Source: Lachnospiraceae bacterium
GTDB taxonomy: Bacteria > Bacillota > Clostridia > Lachnospirales > Lachnospiraceae
Length of the DNA: 64,000 nt
Direction: 5' to 3'
Assembly: GCA_019424135.1 (NCBI GenBank)
Contig: JAHYZZ010000009.1
Span: forward strand, 1 to 64,000
The notes under the pieces were generated by a model, which saw nothing but the letters and a program-made list of their open reading frames with translations, did not search any database and was not told the DNA's origin. Made by a program: the position numbers and the translations under genes. Positions 54,393 through 62,993 of the stretch are shown here, piece after piece (the stretch's first letter is position 1; each line of letters starts with the position of its first letter).

Positions 54393-55319
54393 TTATACAA
54401 ATAACTCGGTAGAAAAATACCGTTCCGCCGTGTCCGGAAGAATGGTGACCACCGTCTTGCCTTTTCCCAGTTCCTTCGCCATCCTAAGCGCTGCCGCTAC
54501 ATTTGTACCTCCGGTAATCCCGCACATCAGGCCTTCTTTTGCCGCCAGCTCCCTAGCCGTCTTCAAAGCCTCCTCATCTGTTACAATAACAATTTTATTG
54601 TACACATCTTGATGCAGGATTTCAGGGATTACGCCGTCACCTATTCCCATCTGTATATGGGAGCCCACCTTTCCTCCCGACAGGATTGCCGCATTTTCCG
54701 GCTCAATAGCCCAGATCGTCATATCCGGATTTTTTTCCCTTAAGGCTTCCCCTACACCAGTGATCGTTCCTCCCGTTCCGATTCCGGAACAAAAACCATG
54801 AATCGGCCTATCTGCCTGTTCCAGGATCTCTCGCCCGGTCTGTTCCCGGTGTGCCTGGCTGTTAGCTTCATTAGAAAACTGCTGAGGTACGAAAACCTTC
54901 GGATTCTCTTTTTCCATCTGAAGCGCAGTCTCCATGCATGTTTCAATACATGCTCCGATATTTCCTTCATCATGGATCAAAACCACTTCTGCTCCGTAAT
55001 GCTGTACCAGCTTTCTTCTCTCTTCACTGACAGAATCCGGCATGATGATCCTGGTACGATATCCCTTTACCGCCCCGATCAGTGCAAGGCCAATTCCTTG
55101 GTTTCCACTGGTCGGCTCAACAATGATCGTATCCGGGCCTATCTTGCCTTCCTTTTCCGCTGTCTTTATCATATTCAAAGCAGTCCGGGTCTTAATAGAT
55201 CCTCCTACATTGACGGCTTCAAACTTTACCAGCACCTCTGCATCCTCCGGGCCGGTCATCCGATTCAAGCGGATCAAGGGCGTATTTCCCATAGCCTCTA
55301 AAACATCATGGTATATCAT
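54393..55319 (-). CDS. cysK: Cysteine synthase (O-acetylserine sulfhydrylase)
   Basis: PLP enzyme of the CysK family (308 residues). The PLP lysine is Lys43 in VNVGGSIKTRTALNM, and EPTSGNQGIGLALIGAVKGY, QFSNEANSQAH and SGIGTGGTITGVGE fit cysteine synthases. The lysine motif is SIKTR rather than the commoner SVKDR, a variant known in Clostridia. Related cystathionine-beta-synthase-like activities cannot be excluded. First of a minus-strand run with dgkA. Confidence 0.92.
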   Translation of the reverse strand: MIYHDVLEAMGNTPLIRLNRMTGPEDAEVLVKFEAVNVGGSIKTRTALNMIKTAEKEGKIGPDTIIVEPTSGNQGIGLALIGAVKGYRTRIIMPDSVSEERRKLVQHYGAEVVLIHDEGNIGACIETCMETALQMEKENPKVFVPQQFSNEANSQAHREQTGREILEQADRPIHGFCSGIGTGGTITGVGEALREKNPDMTIWAIEPENAAILSGGKVGSHIQMGIGDGVIPEILHQDVYNKIVIVTDEEALKTARELAAKEGLMCGITGGTNVAAALRMAKELGKGKTVVTILPDTAERYFSTELFV

Positions 55320-55388
55320 ATTCTTACCTTCCTTACCTTAAAAATACCTTCTCAAAACTCTTTCTTTAATAAAATATAGACCAAAATA

Positions 55389-55417
55389 TTGACAAAGGCA
55401 ATTCCATTTGTTAAATT
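55389..55417 (+). promoter_or_regulatory. Promoter of the gdx leader
   Basis: A consensus TTGACA (55389-55394) lies 17 bp before TAAATT (55412-55417). Transcription would start near 55424, 20 bases before the first leader hairpin. Confidence 0.6.
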
Positions 55418-55443
55418 ATATTCGAAAAGTTGAGATTTGTTTA

Positions 55444-55518
55444 TTTACCGCCGGGTAAACCAAAGCGCCTTATCCTGTATCAATAGGCCTTAGAAGATAC
55501 AGGACAGACGCTTTTTTT
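55444..55518 (+). promoter_or_regulatory. Structured leader with terminator before gdx, candidate guanidine riboswitch
   Basis: A small hairpin TTTACC-GCCG-GGTAAA (55444-55459) is followed by a larger one: AGCG at 55464, TCCTGTATC pairing with GATACAGGA, CGCT, then seven T (an intrinsic terminator ending at 55518). The loops contain complementary GCC and GGC, which could form a kissing interaction. Two hairpins plus terminator before a Gdx-type exporter best fit a guanidine-IV-like riboswitch, but no consensus comparison was possible. Confidence 0.55.
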
Positions 55519-55560
55519 GATGAACCCCCTTAACACCTAAACGAAAGGAGGAATTTCCTT

Positions 55561-55881
55561 ATGGAATGGATTTTCTTAGTCATTGCAGGAGGCCTGGAAG
55601 TATTCTGGTCCACCTGCCTGAAATTTTCAGAAGGTTTCCACATACTGAAGTTCTCTATTCTTACCATACTCGGTATGATTTTCAGCTTTTTATTCTTGTC
55701 CCAGGCAACCAAAACGCTGCCCCTTGGCACCTCTTATGCCATCTGGACCGGAATCGGAGCACTGGGCGCCGTGATTGTGGGAATCGTACTTTTTAAGGAG
55801 TCAGTATCTCCTCTTCGGCTGTTCTTTGTAGCTCTACTTCTGACCGGTATCATTGGACTAAAAGCCACCTCTGGTCATTAA
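55561..55881 (+). CDS. gdx: Small multidrug resistance protein, guanidinium exporter type (Gdx/SugE)
   Basis: A 106-residue, four-helix SMR transporter. The substrate-binding glutamate is Glu13 in AGGLEVFWSTCLKFSEGF, the form seen in guanidinium exporters (Gdx) rather than EmrE-type multidrug pumps. LGTSYAIWTGIGALGAVIVG and LRLFFVALLLTGIIGLK are the helix 3 and 4 motifs. It would expel guanidinium as an antiparallel dimer driven by protons. The ATG at 55561 follows AAAGGAGGAA. Its end overlaps the convergent ygjV-like gene by four bases. Confidence 0.9.
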   Translation: MEWIFLVIAGGLEVFWSTCLKFSEGFHILKFSILTILGMIFSFLFLSQATKTLPLGTSYAIWTGIGALGAVIVGIVLFKESVSPLRLFFVALLLTGIIGLKATSGH

Positions 55882-56396
55882 GCCTTAGAATGTCCATAGG
55901 TCTTCCTTGAAACCCGGTAAATTGACAGCACCCCGATCATCCCCGTCACAATCTGGGCGATGCCAGATGAAAAATCCCAAATTGCAAAAAAATATACCGT
56001 CCAGAGCGAAATGTTAACCAACAAAAAAATCTTGACATGAATAAAATCCTGATAGTAGTAATTGGAAACAGTCCATACCAGAGTCGCAATTACCGGCAGA
56101 AGCCCTGCCGCTCCCTTGGTATTCATCAAGACTCCTCCAGCCGTAATCATGATGCTCAGAACAATCATCCATGTCCTCGTATATTTATTCTTCATCAAAA
56201 GCATATTCCGGAAAATAGCCAGAGACAATGTAATCATTCCCGAATAAGACCCAAACACAAAAGAAGAAAGACACAGGATCAGATTTTCCGCAATCTGATA
56301 ACGATAGACTTTCATCGTATCTGTTGTATAACATCCCAAAAACAGCATAACTGCCGCTGCAAATGATATCATATTTCCTAATACAATCTGCTCCAT
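55878..56396 (-). CDS. YgjV-family inner-membrane protein
   Basis: A 172-residue protein with about six helices, resembling the YgjV family: ISFAAAVMLFLGCYTTDTMK, LSSFVFGSYSGMITLSLAIFRN and TLVWTVSNYYYQDF. Function unknown in the family. ATG 56396 is used because GGAGG lies seven bases upstream; 56408 is an alternative. Convergent, four-base overlap with gdx. Confidence 0.75.
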   Translation of the reverse strand: MEQIVLGNMISFAAAVMLFLGCYTTDTMKVYRYQIAENLILCLSSFVFGSYSGMITLSLAIFRNMLLMKNKYTRTWMIVLSIMITAGGVLMNTKGAAGLLPVIATLVWTVSNYYYQDFIHVKIFLLVNISLWTVYFFAIWDFSSGIAQIVTGMIGVLSIYRVSRKTYGHSKA

Positions 56397-56489
56397 AGCT
56401 TCCTCCAAACTGGATACATAGTCTCCGAACTAATTATACGCTTTCGCCCTGAACTGTCAACCAAACTACGAATGTTTCTAATATAATAC

Positions 56490-56518
56490 TTGGTTTTATC
56501 GTTTTTATCGCATATAAT
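56490..56518 (+). promoter_or_regulatory. Promoter of the FprA-like gene
   Basis: TTGGTT (56490-56495) and a perfect TATAAT (56513-56518) are separated by 17 bp, ~55 bases before the ATG. Confidence 0.65.
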
Positions 56519-56572
56519 GTTATACAGAAACAATCATCTAATTTAATTATAAATGAAAGGAGATCTTGCAGC

Positions 56573-57733
56573 ATGATTTCAGTTACAGATACCATCCGTT
56601 ATGTGGGGGTTAATGATCACCAGATTGATCTTTTTGAAGGACAGTACCCGGTTCCCAACGGAATGGCTTACAACTCCTATGTGATCCTGGATCAGAAAAT
56701 TGCTGTTATGGACACTGTTGATATTCATTTCGGACAGGAATGGCTGGACAACCTGGCCGAAAATCTGGACGGCCAAAAGCCGGATTATCTGATCATCCAG
56801 CACATGGAACCTGATCATTCCGCCAGCATCAAACGATTCCTGGAGGTCTATCCAGATACTACTTTAGTTGCCACAGCCAAGGCTTTCTCCATGATCGGCC
56901 AGTTTTTCGGCCCAGATCTTACGGAGCATAAACTGACGGCAGAAAATGGGGCCTCCCTCTCTCTTGGAACACATGAACTTCACTTTGTATTTGCACCAAT
57001 GGTACATTGGCCAGAAGTCATGATGACCTACGACAGTACAGATAAGGTTCTCTTCTCCGCAGATGCATTTGGGAAATTCGGTGCGCTGGATATTGAAGAA
57101 GATTGGGACTGCGAGGCACGCCGTTACTACATCGGCATTGTCGGCAAATATGGCGCCCAGGTACAGAACGTACTGAAAAAGGCCGCCGGTCTGGACATCC
57201 AGATCATCTGCCCTCTCCATGGACCTGTTCTGAAGGAAAATCTTGCACACTATCTGGAAAAATATAATATCTGGTCTTCCTACGCCGTGGAATCAGAAGG
57301 CGTCATGATTGCCTATACCTCTGTTTATGGACACACAAAGAAGGCTGCAGAAGTTTTAGCTGAAAAGCTCAAAGCGAAAAATTGCCCGAAGGTAATTCTC
57401 TGTGACCTGGCCAGAGATGATATGAGCGAAGCCGTAGAGAATGCTTTCCGCTATGAAAAACTGGTTCTTGCAACCACTACTTACAATGCTGATATTTTCC
57501 CCTTCATGAAACAGTTCATCGATCATCTGACCGAAAGAAATTATCAGAACCGTACCATTGGCCTGATTGAAAACGGTTCCTGGGCTCCTCTTGCCGGGAA
57601 AATCATGAAAGAAAAGTTTTCCAAGAGCAAAAATATCACCTGGCTTGACACTACCGTGACCATAAAATCTGCGCTTAACAACGAAAGCAGCGCACAGCTG
57701 GACGCTATGGCAGAAGAACTTTGCCGGGAATAA
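56573..57733 (+). CDS. fprA: FprA-family flavodiiron protein
   Basis: A 386-residue A-type flavoprotein that reduces O2 (or NO) to water in strict anaerobes. The N-terminal metallo-beta-lactamase domain carries the di-iron ligands His77, Glu79, Asp81 and His82 (QHMEPDHSAS) plus VHWPEVMMTY and ICPLHGP histidines. A flavodoxin domain follows from ~residue 253 (MIAYTSVYGHTKKAAE, FMN loop). No rubredoxin domain is fused, so a separate donor is needed. The gene has its own promoter and a terminator shared with ppdK. Confidence 0.94.
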   Translation: MISVTDTIRYVGVNDHQIDLFEGQYPVPNGMAYNSYVILDQKIAVMDTVDIHFGQEWLDNLAENLDGQKPDYLIIQHMEPDHSASIKRFLEVYPDTTLVATAKAFSMIGQFFGPDLTEHKLTAENGASLSLGTHELHFVFAPMVHWPEVMMTYDSTDKVLFSADAFGKFGALDIEEDWDCEARRYYIGIVGKYGAQVQNVLKKAAGLDIQIICPLHGPVLKENLAHYLEKYNIWSSYAVESEGVMIAYTSVYGHTKKAAEVLAEKLKAKNCPKVILCDLARDDMSEAVENAFRYEKLVLATTTYNADIFPFMKQFIDHLTERNYQNRTIGLIENGSWAPLAGKIMKEKFSKSKNITWLDTTVTIKSALNNESSAQLDAMAEELCRE

Positions 57734-57762
57734 TTTTTCTCTTTTCTTAATGGCTATATGAT

Positions 57763-57798
57763 AAAAAGGACGACTCCTTTTCGGATGTCGTCCTTTTT
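57763..57798. terminator. Bidirectional terminator between fprA and ppdK
   Basis: AAAAAGGACGAC and GTCGTCCTTTTT form a 12-bp stem around a 12-nt loop; the A/T-rich arms give a T-run in both directions. Confidence 0.8.
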
Positions 57799-57818
57799 CT
57801 ATGATCATATTTTAAATC

Positions 57819-60443
57819 TTATTTGTGCGCGATAGCTGCCTGAGCTGCTGCCAGTCTTGCGATCGGTACACGGAATGGTGAGCAGGATACATAGTCCAGT
57901 CCAAGGCTGTCACAGAATTCAACAGAGGACGGATCTCCACCATGCTCTCCACAGATACCAAGGTGCATATTCGGATTAGAAGACTTACCAAGCTCAACAG
58001 CCATCTTCATCAGCTTGCCGACACCCACCTGATCCAGTTTTGCAAATGGATCATTCTCATAGATCTTCGCGTCATAATATGCGTTCAAGAATTTTCCTGC
58101 ATCGTCACGAGAGAATCCGAAAGTCATCTGTGTAAGGTCATTGGTACCGAAGCAGAAGAAATCAGCTTCTTTTGCAATCTCATCAGCTGTCAGAGCAGCT
58201 CTAGGAATCTCAATCATGGTACCAACTTCATATTTCAGGTCAATGCCTGCTGCTGCAATTTCAGCATCTGCAGTTTCAACTACAAACTTCTTTACATATT
58301 TCAGCTCTTTTACTTCACCAACCAACGGAATCATAATCTCCGGTTTGATCGTCCAGTCTGGATGAGCCTTCTGTACTTTGATTGCTGCACGGATAACTGC
58401 TTTGGTCTGCATCTTAGCAATTTCCGGATAAGTAACTGCAAGACGGCATCCACGGTGACCCATCATCGGGTTAAACTCGTGCAGGCTGTCGATAACTGCA
58501 TTGATCTGCTCAACAGTTTTACCCTGAGCTTCAGCCAGTTTCTTAATATCCTCTTCCTCAGTAGGAACAAACTCATGAAGCGGCGGATCAAGGAAACGAA
58601 TCGTTACCGGATTTCCTTCCAGAGCTTCATAAAGCTCTTCGAAGTCTCCCTGCTGATAAGGTAAAACTTTTTCCAATGCCTTTTCTCTTTCCTCTTCAGT
58701 CTCGGAACAGATCATTTCACGGAAGGCATCAATTCTTCCTTCACCGAAGAACATATGCTCTGTACGGCAAAGACCGATACCTTCTGCGCCAAGCTCAACT
58801 GCTTTCTTGGCATCATGAGGTGTATCTGCATTTGTACGAACTTTCAGTCTTCTATACTTGTCAGCCCATCCCATGATTCTTCCAAACTCACCAGCGATGG
58901 TCGCGTCAACGGTCGGAATGATTCCATCGTAGATATTTCCTGTGGATCCATCCAGAGAAATCGGATCTCCTTCATGGAATTCTTTTCCACCAAGTGTAAA
59001 TTTCTTATTTGCTTCGTCCATGACAATATCGCCGCATCCTGATACACAGCATGTACCCATACCACGTGCAACAACGGCTGCATGAGAAGTCATACCACCA
59101 CGAACAGTCAGGATACCCTGAGCGCTCTTCATACCGGTAATATCTTCCGGAGAAGTCTCCAGACGAACCAGAACAACCTTCTCTCCTCTTTCTGCCCACT
59201 CTACAGCATCGTCTGCTGTAAATACGATCTTACCGCAGGCAGCACCAGGAGAAGCGCCAAGAGCCTTGCCCATTGGAGTAGCTTTCTTAAGTGCATCTGC
59301 ATCAAACTGCGGATGAAGCAAAGAGTCTAAGTTTCTTGGATCGATCATTGCAACTGCTTCTTCCTCTGTTCTCATGCCCTCGTCAACCAGGTCACAAGCA
59401 ATCTTCAGAGCCGCTGCTGCTGTTCTCTTACCATTACGTGTCTGCAGCATGTACAGTTTTCCGTGTTCAACGGTAAACTCCATATCCTGCATATCTCTAT
59501 AATGTGTTTCCAAGGTGTTGCATACTTCTTTAAACTGCTTGAATGCTTCCGGGAACTTCTCTTCCATCTCGGAAATGTGCATCGGAGTACGAACTCCGGC
59601 AACAACGTCTTCACCTTGTGCATTTGTCAGGAATTCTCCGAACAGTCCGTTCTCTCCTGTAGCAGGGTCACGGGTAAATGCAACACCTGTACCACAGTCG
59701 TCTCCCATGTTACCAAATGCCATCATCTGTACATTGACAGCAGTTCCCCAAGAATATGGGATATCATTGTCACGACGGTAAACATTTGCTCTTGGGTTGT
59801 CCCAGGAACGGAATACTGCTTTTACAGCTCCTACCAGCTGCTCTTTTGCATCTGCTGGGAAGTCTGAACCGATTTTTTCTTTATATTCAGCTTTGAACTG
59901 TCCTGCCAGAGTCTTCAGATCCTCTGCTGTCAGTTCAACGTCCTGTTTTACGCCTTTTTCTTCTTTCATCTTATCGATGAGCTCTTCAAAGTATTTCTTT
60001 CCAACTTCCATAACAACGTCGGAATACATCTGAATGAATCTTCTGTAGCAATCCCATGCCCAGCGCGGATTTCCAGATGCCTCTGCCAGAGTCTCAACAA
60101 CTTCTTCATTCAAACCAAGGTTCAGGATTGTGTCCATCATACCCGGCATTGAAGCTCTTGCACCAGAACGAACGGAAACAAGAAGCGGATTTTCTTTATC
60201 CCCAAATTTCTTACCAGTGATCTCTTCCAGTTTCGTCATAGCTTTCATGATCTGATCCATGATCTCATCATTGATCTGTCTGCCATCCTCATAGTACTGA
60301 GTACAAGCTTCTGTTGTAACCGTAAATCCCTGTGGAACCGGGAGCCCAAGGCTTGTCATCTCAGCAAGGTTAGCACCTTTTCCACCAAGAAGGTTTCTCA
60401 TGTTCGCATTACCTTCGGTGAACATATACACCCATTTTGCCAT
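57819..60443 (-). CDS. ppdK: Pyruvate, phosphate dikinase
   Basis: An 874-residue PPDK interconverting pyruvate/ATP/Pi and PEP/AMP/PPi. ATP-grasp domain (~1-340; FTEGNANMRNLLGGKGANLAEM at the start), phosphohistidine domain with GGMTSHAAVVARGMGTCCVSG (~450), and PEP/pyruvate barrel ending in GICGEHGGDPSSVEF with the catalytic Cys. In fermentative Clostridia it commonly replaces pyruvate kinase or feeds gluconeogenesis. Monocistronic with a GGAGGT ribosome site. Confidence 0.97.
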   Translation of the reverse strand: MAKWVYMFTEGNANMRNLLGGKGANLAEMTSLGLPVPQGFTVTTEACTQYYEDGRQINDEIMDQIMKAMTKLEEITGKKFGDKENPLLVSVRSGARASMPGMMDTILNLGLNEEVVETLAEASGNPRWAWDCYRRFIQMYSDVVMEVGKKYFEELIDKMKEEKGVKQDVELTAEDLKTLAGQFKAEYKEKIGSDFPADAKEQLVGAVKAVFRSWDNPRANVYRRDNDIPYSWGTAVNVQMMAFGNMGDDCGTGVAFTRDPATGENGLFGEFLTNAQGEDVVAGVRTPMHISEMEEKFPEAFKQFKEVCNTLETHYRDMQDMEFTVEHGKLYMLQTRNGKRTAAAALKIACDLVDEGMRTEEEAVAMIDPRNLDSLLHPQFDADALKKATPMGKALGASPGAACGKIVFTADDAVEWAERGEKVVLVRLETSPEDITGMKSAQGILTVRGGMTSHAAVVARGMGTCCVSGCGDIVMDEANKKFTLGGKEFHEGDPISLDGSTGNIYDGIIPTVDATIAGEFGRIMGWADKYRRLKVRTNADTPHDAKKAVELGAEGIGLCRTEHMFFGEGRIDAFREMICSETEEEREKALEKVLPYQQGDFEELYEALEGNPVTIRFLDPPLHEFVPTEEEDIKKLAEAQGKTVEQINAVIDSLHEFNPMMGHRGCRLAVTYPEIAKMQTKAVIRAAIKVQKAHPDWTIKPEIMIPLVGEVKELKYVKKFVVETADAEIAAAGIDLKYEVGTMIEIPRAALTADEIAKEADFFCFGTNDLTQMTFGFSRDDAGKFLNAYYDAKIYENDPFAKLDQVGVGKLMKMAVELGKSSNPNMHLGICGEHGGDPSSVEFCDSLGLDYVSCSPFRVPIARLAAAQAAIAHK

Positions 60444-60556
60444 TTGTCATGACCTCCTAAACTAATTTTTTCTAAGTCGCACATCTATTTTACTGGTTTT
60501 GCCAGTATTCGTCAAGACTTTTAGCAACAATCAGCCCTTGTTTTACCTGGTCTGAT

Positions 60557-61945
60557 CTACATATTTTTCAGAAATGCACAGTACCCTTTATATGCCTCAT
60601 AGACATCTGCTTTACTGGTCACTTCCCAGGGCGCATGCATACTTAAAACTGCAACTCCACTGTCGATAACTTCCATTCCATAATTCGCCATAATATACGC
60701 GATGGTTCCGCCGCCGCCGGCATCCACCCTACCAAGTTCTGCGAACTGGTATGCCACCTGATCCTGATCCATTGCCTTTCGAATTTGGGCTAAATATTCC
60801 GCATTTGCATCATTAGAGCCGCTTTTTCCGCGGCTGCCAGTAAATTTATTAAACACCAGACCTTTCGCAAAGAATGCGGAACTTCTCTTTTCAAAAACCT
60901 CCGCATACATTGGATCATAGGCTGCACTTACGTCTGAAGAGAGCATATTGGAATTCTGAAGAGCTCTGCGGACCTTTAGTTCTGACTCTGCGCCTTCCAA
61001 CGCCACCAGTTCTGCGAGAACATTTTCGAAAAAACGAGAATGCATACCAGTTGCGCCCACACTTCCAATTTCCTCTTTGTCCACCAGAATGCAGCAAGCT
61101 GTGCGCTTTGGCAGTTTCGTATCCAACATAGCAAACAGGGAAGTAAATGCACATACACGGTCATCTTGCCCATAAGCAAGAATCATACTCCGGTCAATTC
61201 CGCAGTCCCGAGCCTTTCCAGCTGGTACAATCTCCAGCTCAGCAGACACAAAGTCCTCTTCTTCCATCCCATAATATTCTTCAAGAATGCGAAGTACATT
61301 TTTCTTGACTGCTTCTTTTTCTTCTTTTTCCATATCTTCCACCTGTTCCAGTGGACGGCTGCCAAACAAAAGATCCAGCTTTTCCCCTTCGATCACCGCG
61401 TTTGCCTTCCTCTCCATTTGCTTTGAGGCCAGGTGTACCAGAAGATCTGTGATCACAAAAACAGGATCATCCTCTTTCTCACCAATACTGACTTTTACGA
61501 CCGTTCCGTCCTTTTTAGCTACCACTCCATGAATCGCCAAGGGAAGTGTAACCCACTGGTATTTCTTGATTCCTCCGTAATAATGTGTATCCAGGTAGGC
61601 CAATTCCTCACTCTCATACAACGGATTTTGTTTCACATCGATCCGCGGAGAGTCAATATGCGCTCCCAGAATATTCATTCCTTTCTCCAAGGGCTGCTCA
61701 CCAATTTGAAACAACACAATACTTTTGTCCATGCATACCGCATAAATCTTGTCTCCTGGCTTCAAAGGTGCCTTCGCCTCATCTAATTGCACATAGCCCG
61801 CCTTTCTTGCTTCCGCAACCGCGATGCCGACACATTCCCTTTCCGTCTTTCCTTCATCCAGACAAACCTTATATTTCTCATTCACCCGATTCAACTCATT
61901 CGTCTGCTCTTCCATATATCCCTTCCAAACATTTTCTTTGCCCAT
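60557..61945 (-). CDS. M18-family aminopeptidase
   Basis: A 462-residue zinc aminopeptidase of the aspartyl aminopeptidase (M18) family. Metal and catalytic motifs: ILGAHIDSPRIDVK (~90-103), ILVDKEEIGSVGATGM (~288-303), YGQDDRVCAF and, near the C-terminus, LSMHAPWEVTS. Residues ~200-220 are Glu/Lys-rich. The enzyme trims N-terminal residues in the cytoplasm. Its upstream region has been rebuilt by a RAYT element that ends 36 bases before its start codon. Confidence 0.92.
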   Translation of the reverse strand: MGKENVWKGYMEEQTNELNRVNEKYKVCLDEGKTERECVGIAVAEARKAGYVQLDEAKAPLKPGDKIYAVCMDKSIVLFQIGEQPLEKGMNILGAHIDSPRIDVKQNPLYESEELAYLDTHYYGGIKKYQWVTLPLAIHGVVAKKDGTVVKVSIGEKEDDPVFVITDLLVHLASKQMERKANAVIEGEKLDLLFGSRPLEQVEDMEKEEKEAVKKNVLRILEEYYGMEEEDFVSAELEIVPAGKARDCGIDRSMILAYGQDDRVCAFTSLFAMLDTKLPKRTACCILVDKEEIGSVGATGMHSRFFENVLAELVALEGAESELKVRRALQNSNMLSSDVSAAYDPMYAEVFEKRSSAFFAKGLVFNKFTGSRGKSGSNDANAEYLAQIRKAMDQDQVAYQFAELGRVDAGGGGTIAYIMANYGMEVIDSGVAVLSMHAPWEVTSKADVYEAYKGYCAFLKNM

Positions 61946-61969
61946 TTTTCACAGCTCCTTTCTGCCAAC

Positions 61970-61998
61970 AGTATAACAGGGGACGTAGACTTTTGCAA
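61970..61998 (-). promoter_or_regulatory. Probable hybrid promoter of the M18 aminopeptidase gene
   Basis: Minus-strand TATACT (61975-61970) lies outside the RAYT element. Exactly 17 bp upstream is TTGCAA (61998-61993), which is the centre of the element's left palindrome. The two together form a consensus-spaced promoter 25 bases before the ATG. Confidence 0.55.
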
Positions 61999-62973
61999 AA
62001 GGTCTACGTCCTAATTTGCATTTTACCCTGTACCTATTTGAAAACTAGGGTGTACCCAAATGAATTTTCCCTCTAGTATATTCCCTGCTCGTTCTTATTC
62101 ATTCTGTAACGTGTTCATCACAGCATTACATAATTGTTGTGCCATCTTCTTAGATATTTTTAATATTTTCACAAGGCGGCTGATATATACCTTTTGAATC
62201 TCTTTTTCTTCAAACACCTGCAACAATATAGAAAGATTATATTCTTTATAAATCTCCTCAGCGATCAAAATAGCGGCCTCTTTCCTTTTTTCCGCCATCT
62301 CTTCTCTGATATCCGCAAACACATAAGTGTCGAAACCTGTATGGAATTTTTCAAACTCTTCATAATCTATGAAATCACACCCATATTTTTTTAGAGCATT
62401 CGGATGTATGATATTGGATGTCTCCAACATATATTCTGCCATACTGCCGTATTTATATCGGACAGGAACCTTCACCATTCCAGCTTTTACCGGATTCATA
62501 TGTATATACCGGACACAATTCCAATAATAAGGCTCTGTTTCAATACATTCACTAACAAATCTGTTCTGAAACACATGACCGTTTCGGTGATGTTTGAAAT
62601 TATAGTAGTTCGCATATTCAGCCAAAACGACTGCCATAAACATTGATAAAATCGGGAGTTCTGCTTTGATAATCAGATGTGCATGATTAGACATGATACA
62701 ATAAGCATAAATTTCAATCTCAAACTTTTTCAGATGCTTTATAAGAACTTTTTTAAAATATATTTTTTCTCTTTGCTGATTATAAATCTTTTCTCTATTA
62801 ATGCCCTTGACAATAACATGATAAAATCCTGTGTCGCTTTTTTGCCGTCTTTTAACTGGCATTTTGCCCCTCCTTTCCGGAGCAGGCATTTCATTGGGGT
62901 ACAAAATATTCTTCATTTGGGTACACCCCAATTTTCAATTTAGGACGTAGACCTTTGCAAAAGGTCTACGTCC
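61981..62973 (-). mobile_element. RAYT/IS200-like element with palindromic ends
   Basis: A ~993-bp unit. Each end carries a 31-nt near-perfect palindrome, GGACGTAGAC...GTCTACGTCC (61981-62011 and 62943-62973). Inside each is a GGGTGTACCC-type box in inverted orientation (62048-62057 and 62919-62928) followed by AAATGAA. The left end also has TTTTACCCTGTACC between the two, which the right end lacks. A single REP-associated tyrosine transposase gene fills the middle. No target duplication is evident, as expected for HUH/Y1 elements. Confidence 0.85.
62095..62862 (-). CDS. REP-associated tyrosine transposase (Y1/HUH, RAYT)
   Basis: A 255-residue Y1 transposase-like protein. The HUH metal motif is MSNHAHLII (~55-63), the nucleophile tyrosine lies in EYANYYNFKHHRNGHVFQNRF (within ~87-107), and YWNCVRYIHMNPVKAGMV completes the RAYT signature. 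A C-terminal helical segment (~195-255, IQKVYISRLVKILKISKK) may bind the repeat DNA. ATG 62862 with GGAGGGGC upstream is preferred over 62931, which lies nearer the end repeat. Such proteins nick and join REP hairpins. Intact, so possibly active. Confidence 0.9.
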   Translation of the reverse strand: MPVKRRQKSDTGFYHVIVKGINREKIYNQQREKIYFKKVLIKHLKKFEIEIYAYCIMSNHAHLIIKAELPILSMFMAVVLAEYANYYNFKHHRNGHVFQNRFVSECIETEPYYWNCVRYIHMNPVKAGMVKVPVRYKYGSMAEYMLETSNIIHPNALKKYGCDFIDYEEFEKFHTGFDTYVFADIREEMAEKRKEAAILIAEEIYKEYNLSILLQVFEEKEIQKVYISRLVKILKISKKMAQQLCNAVMNTLQNE

Positions 62974-62993
62974 TAAATTACGCTAAATTACAT

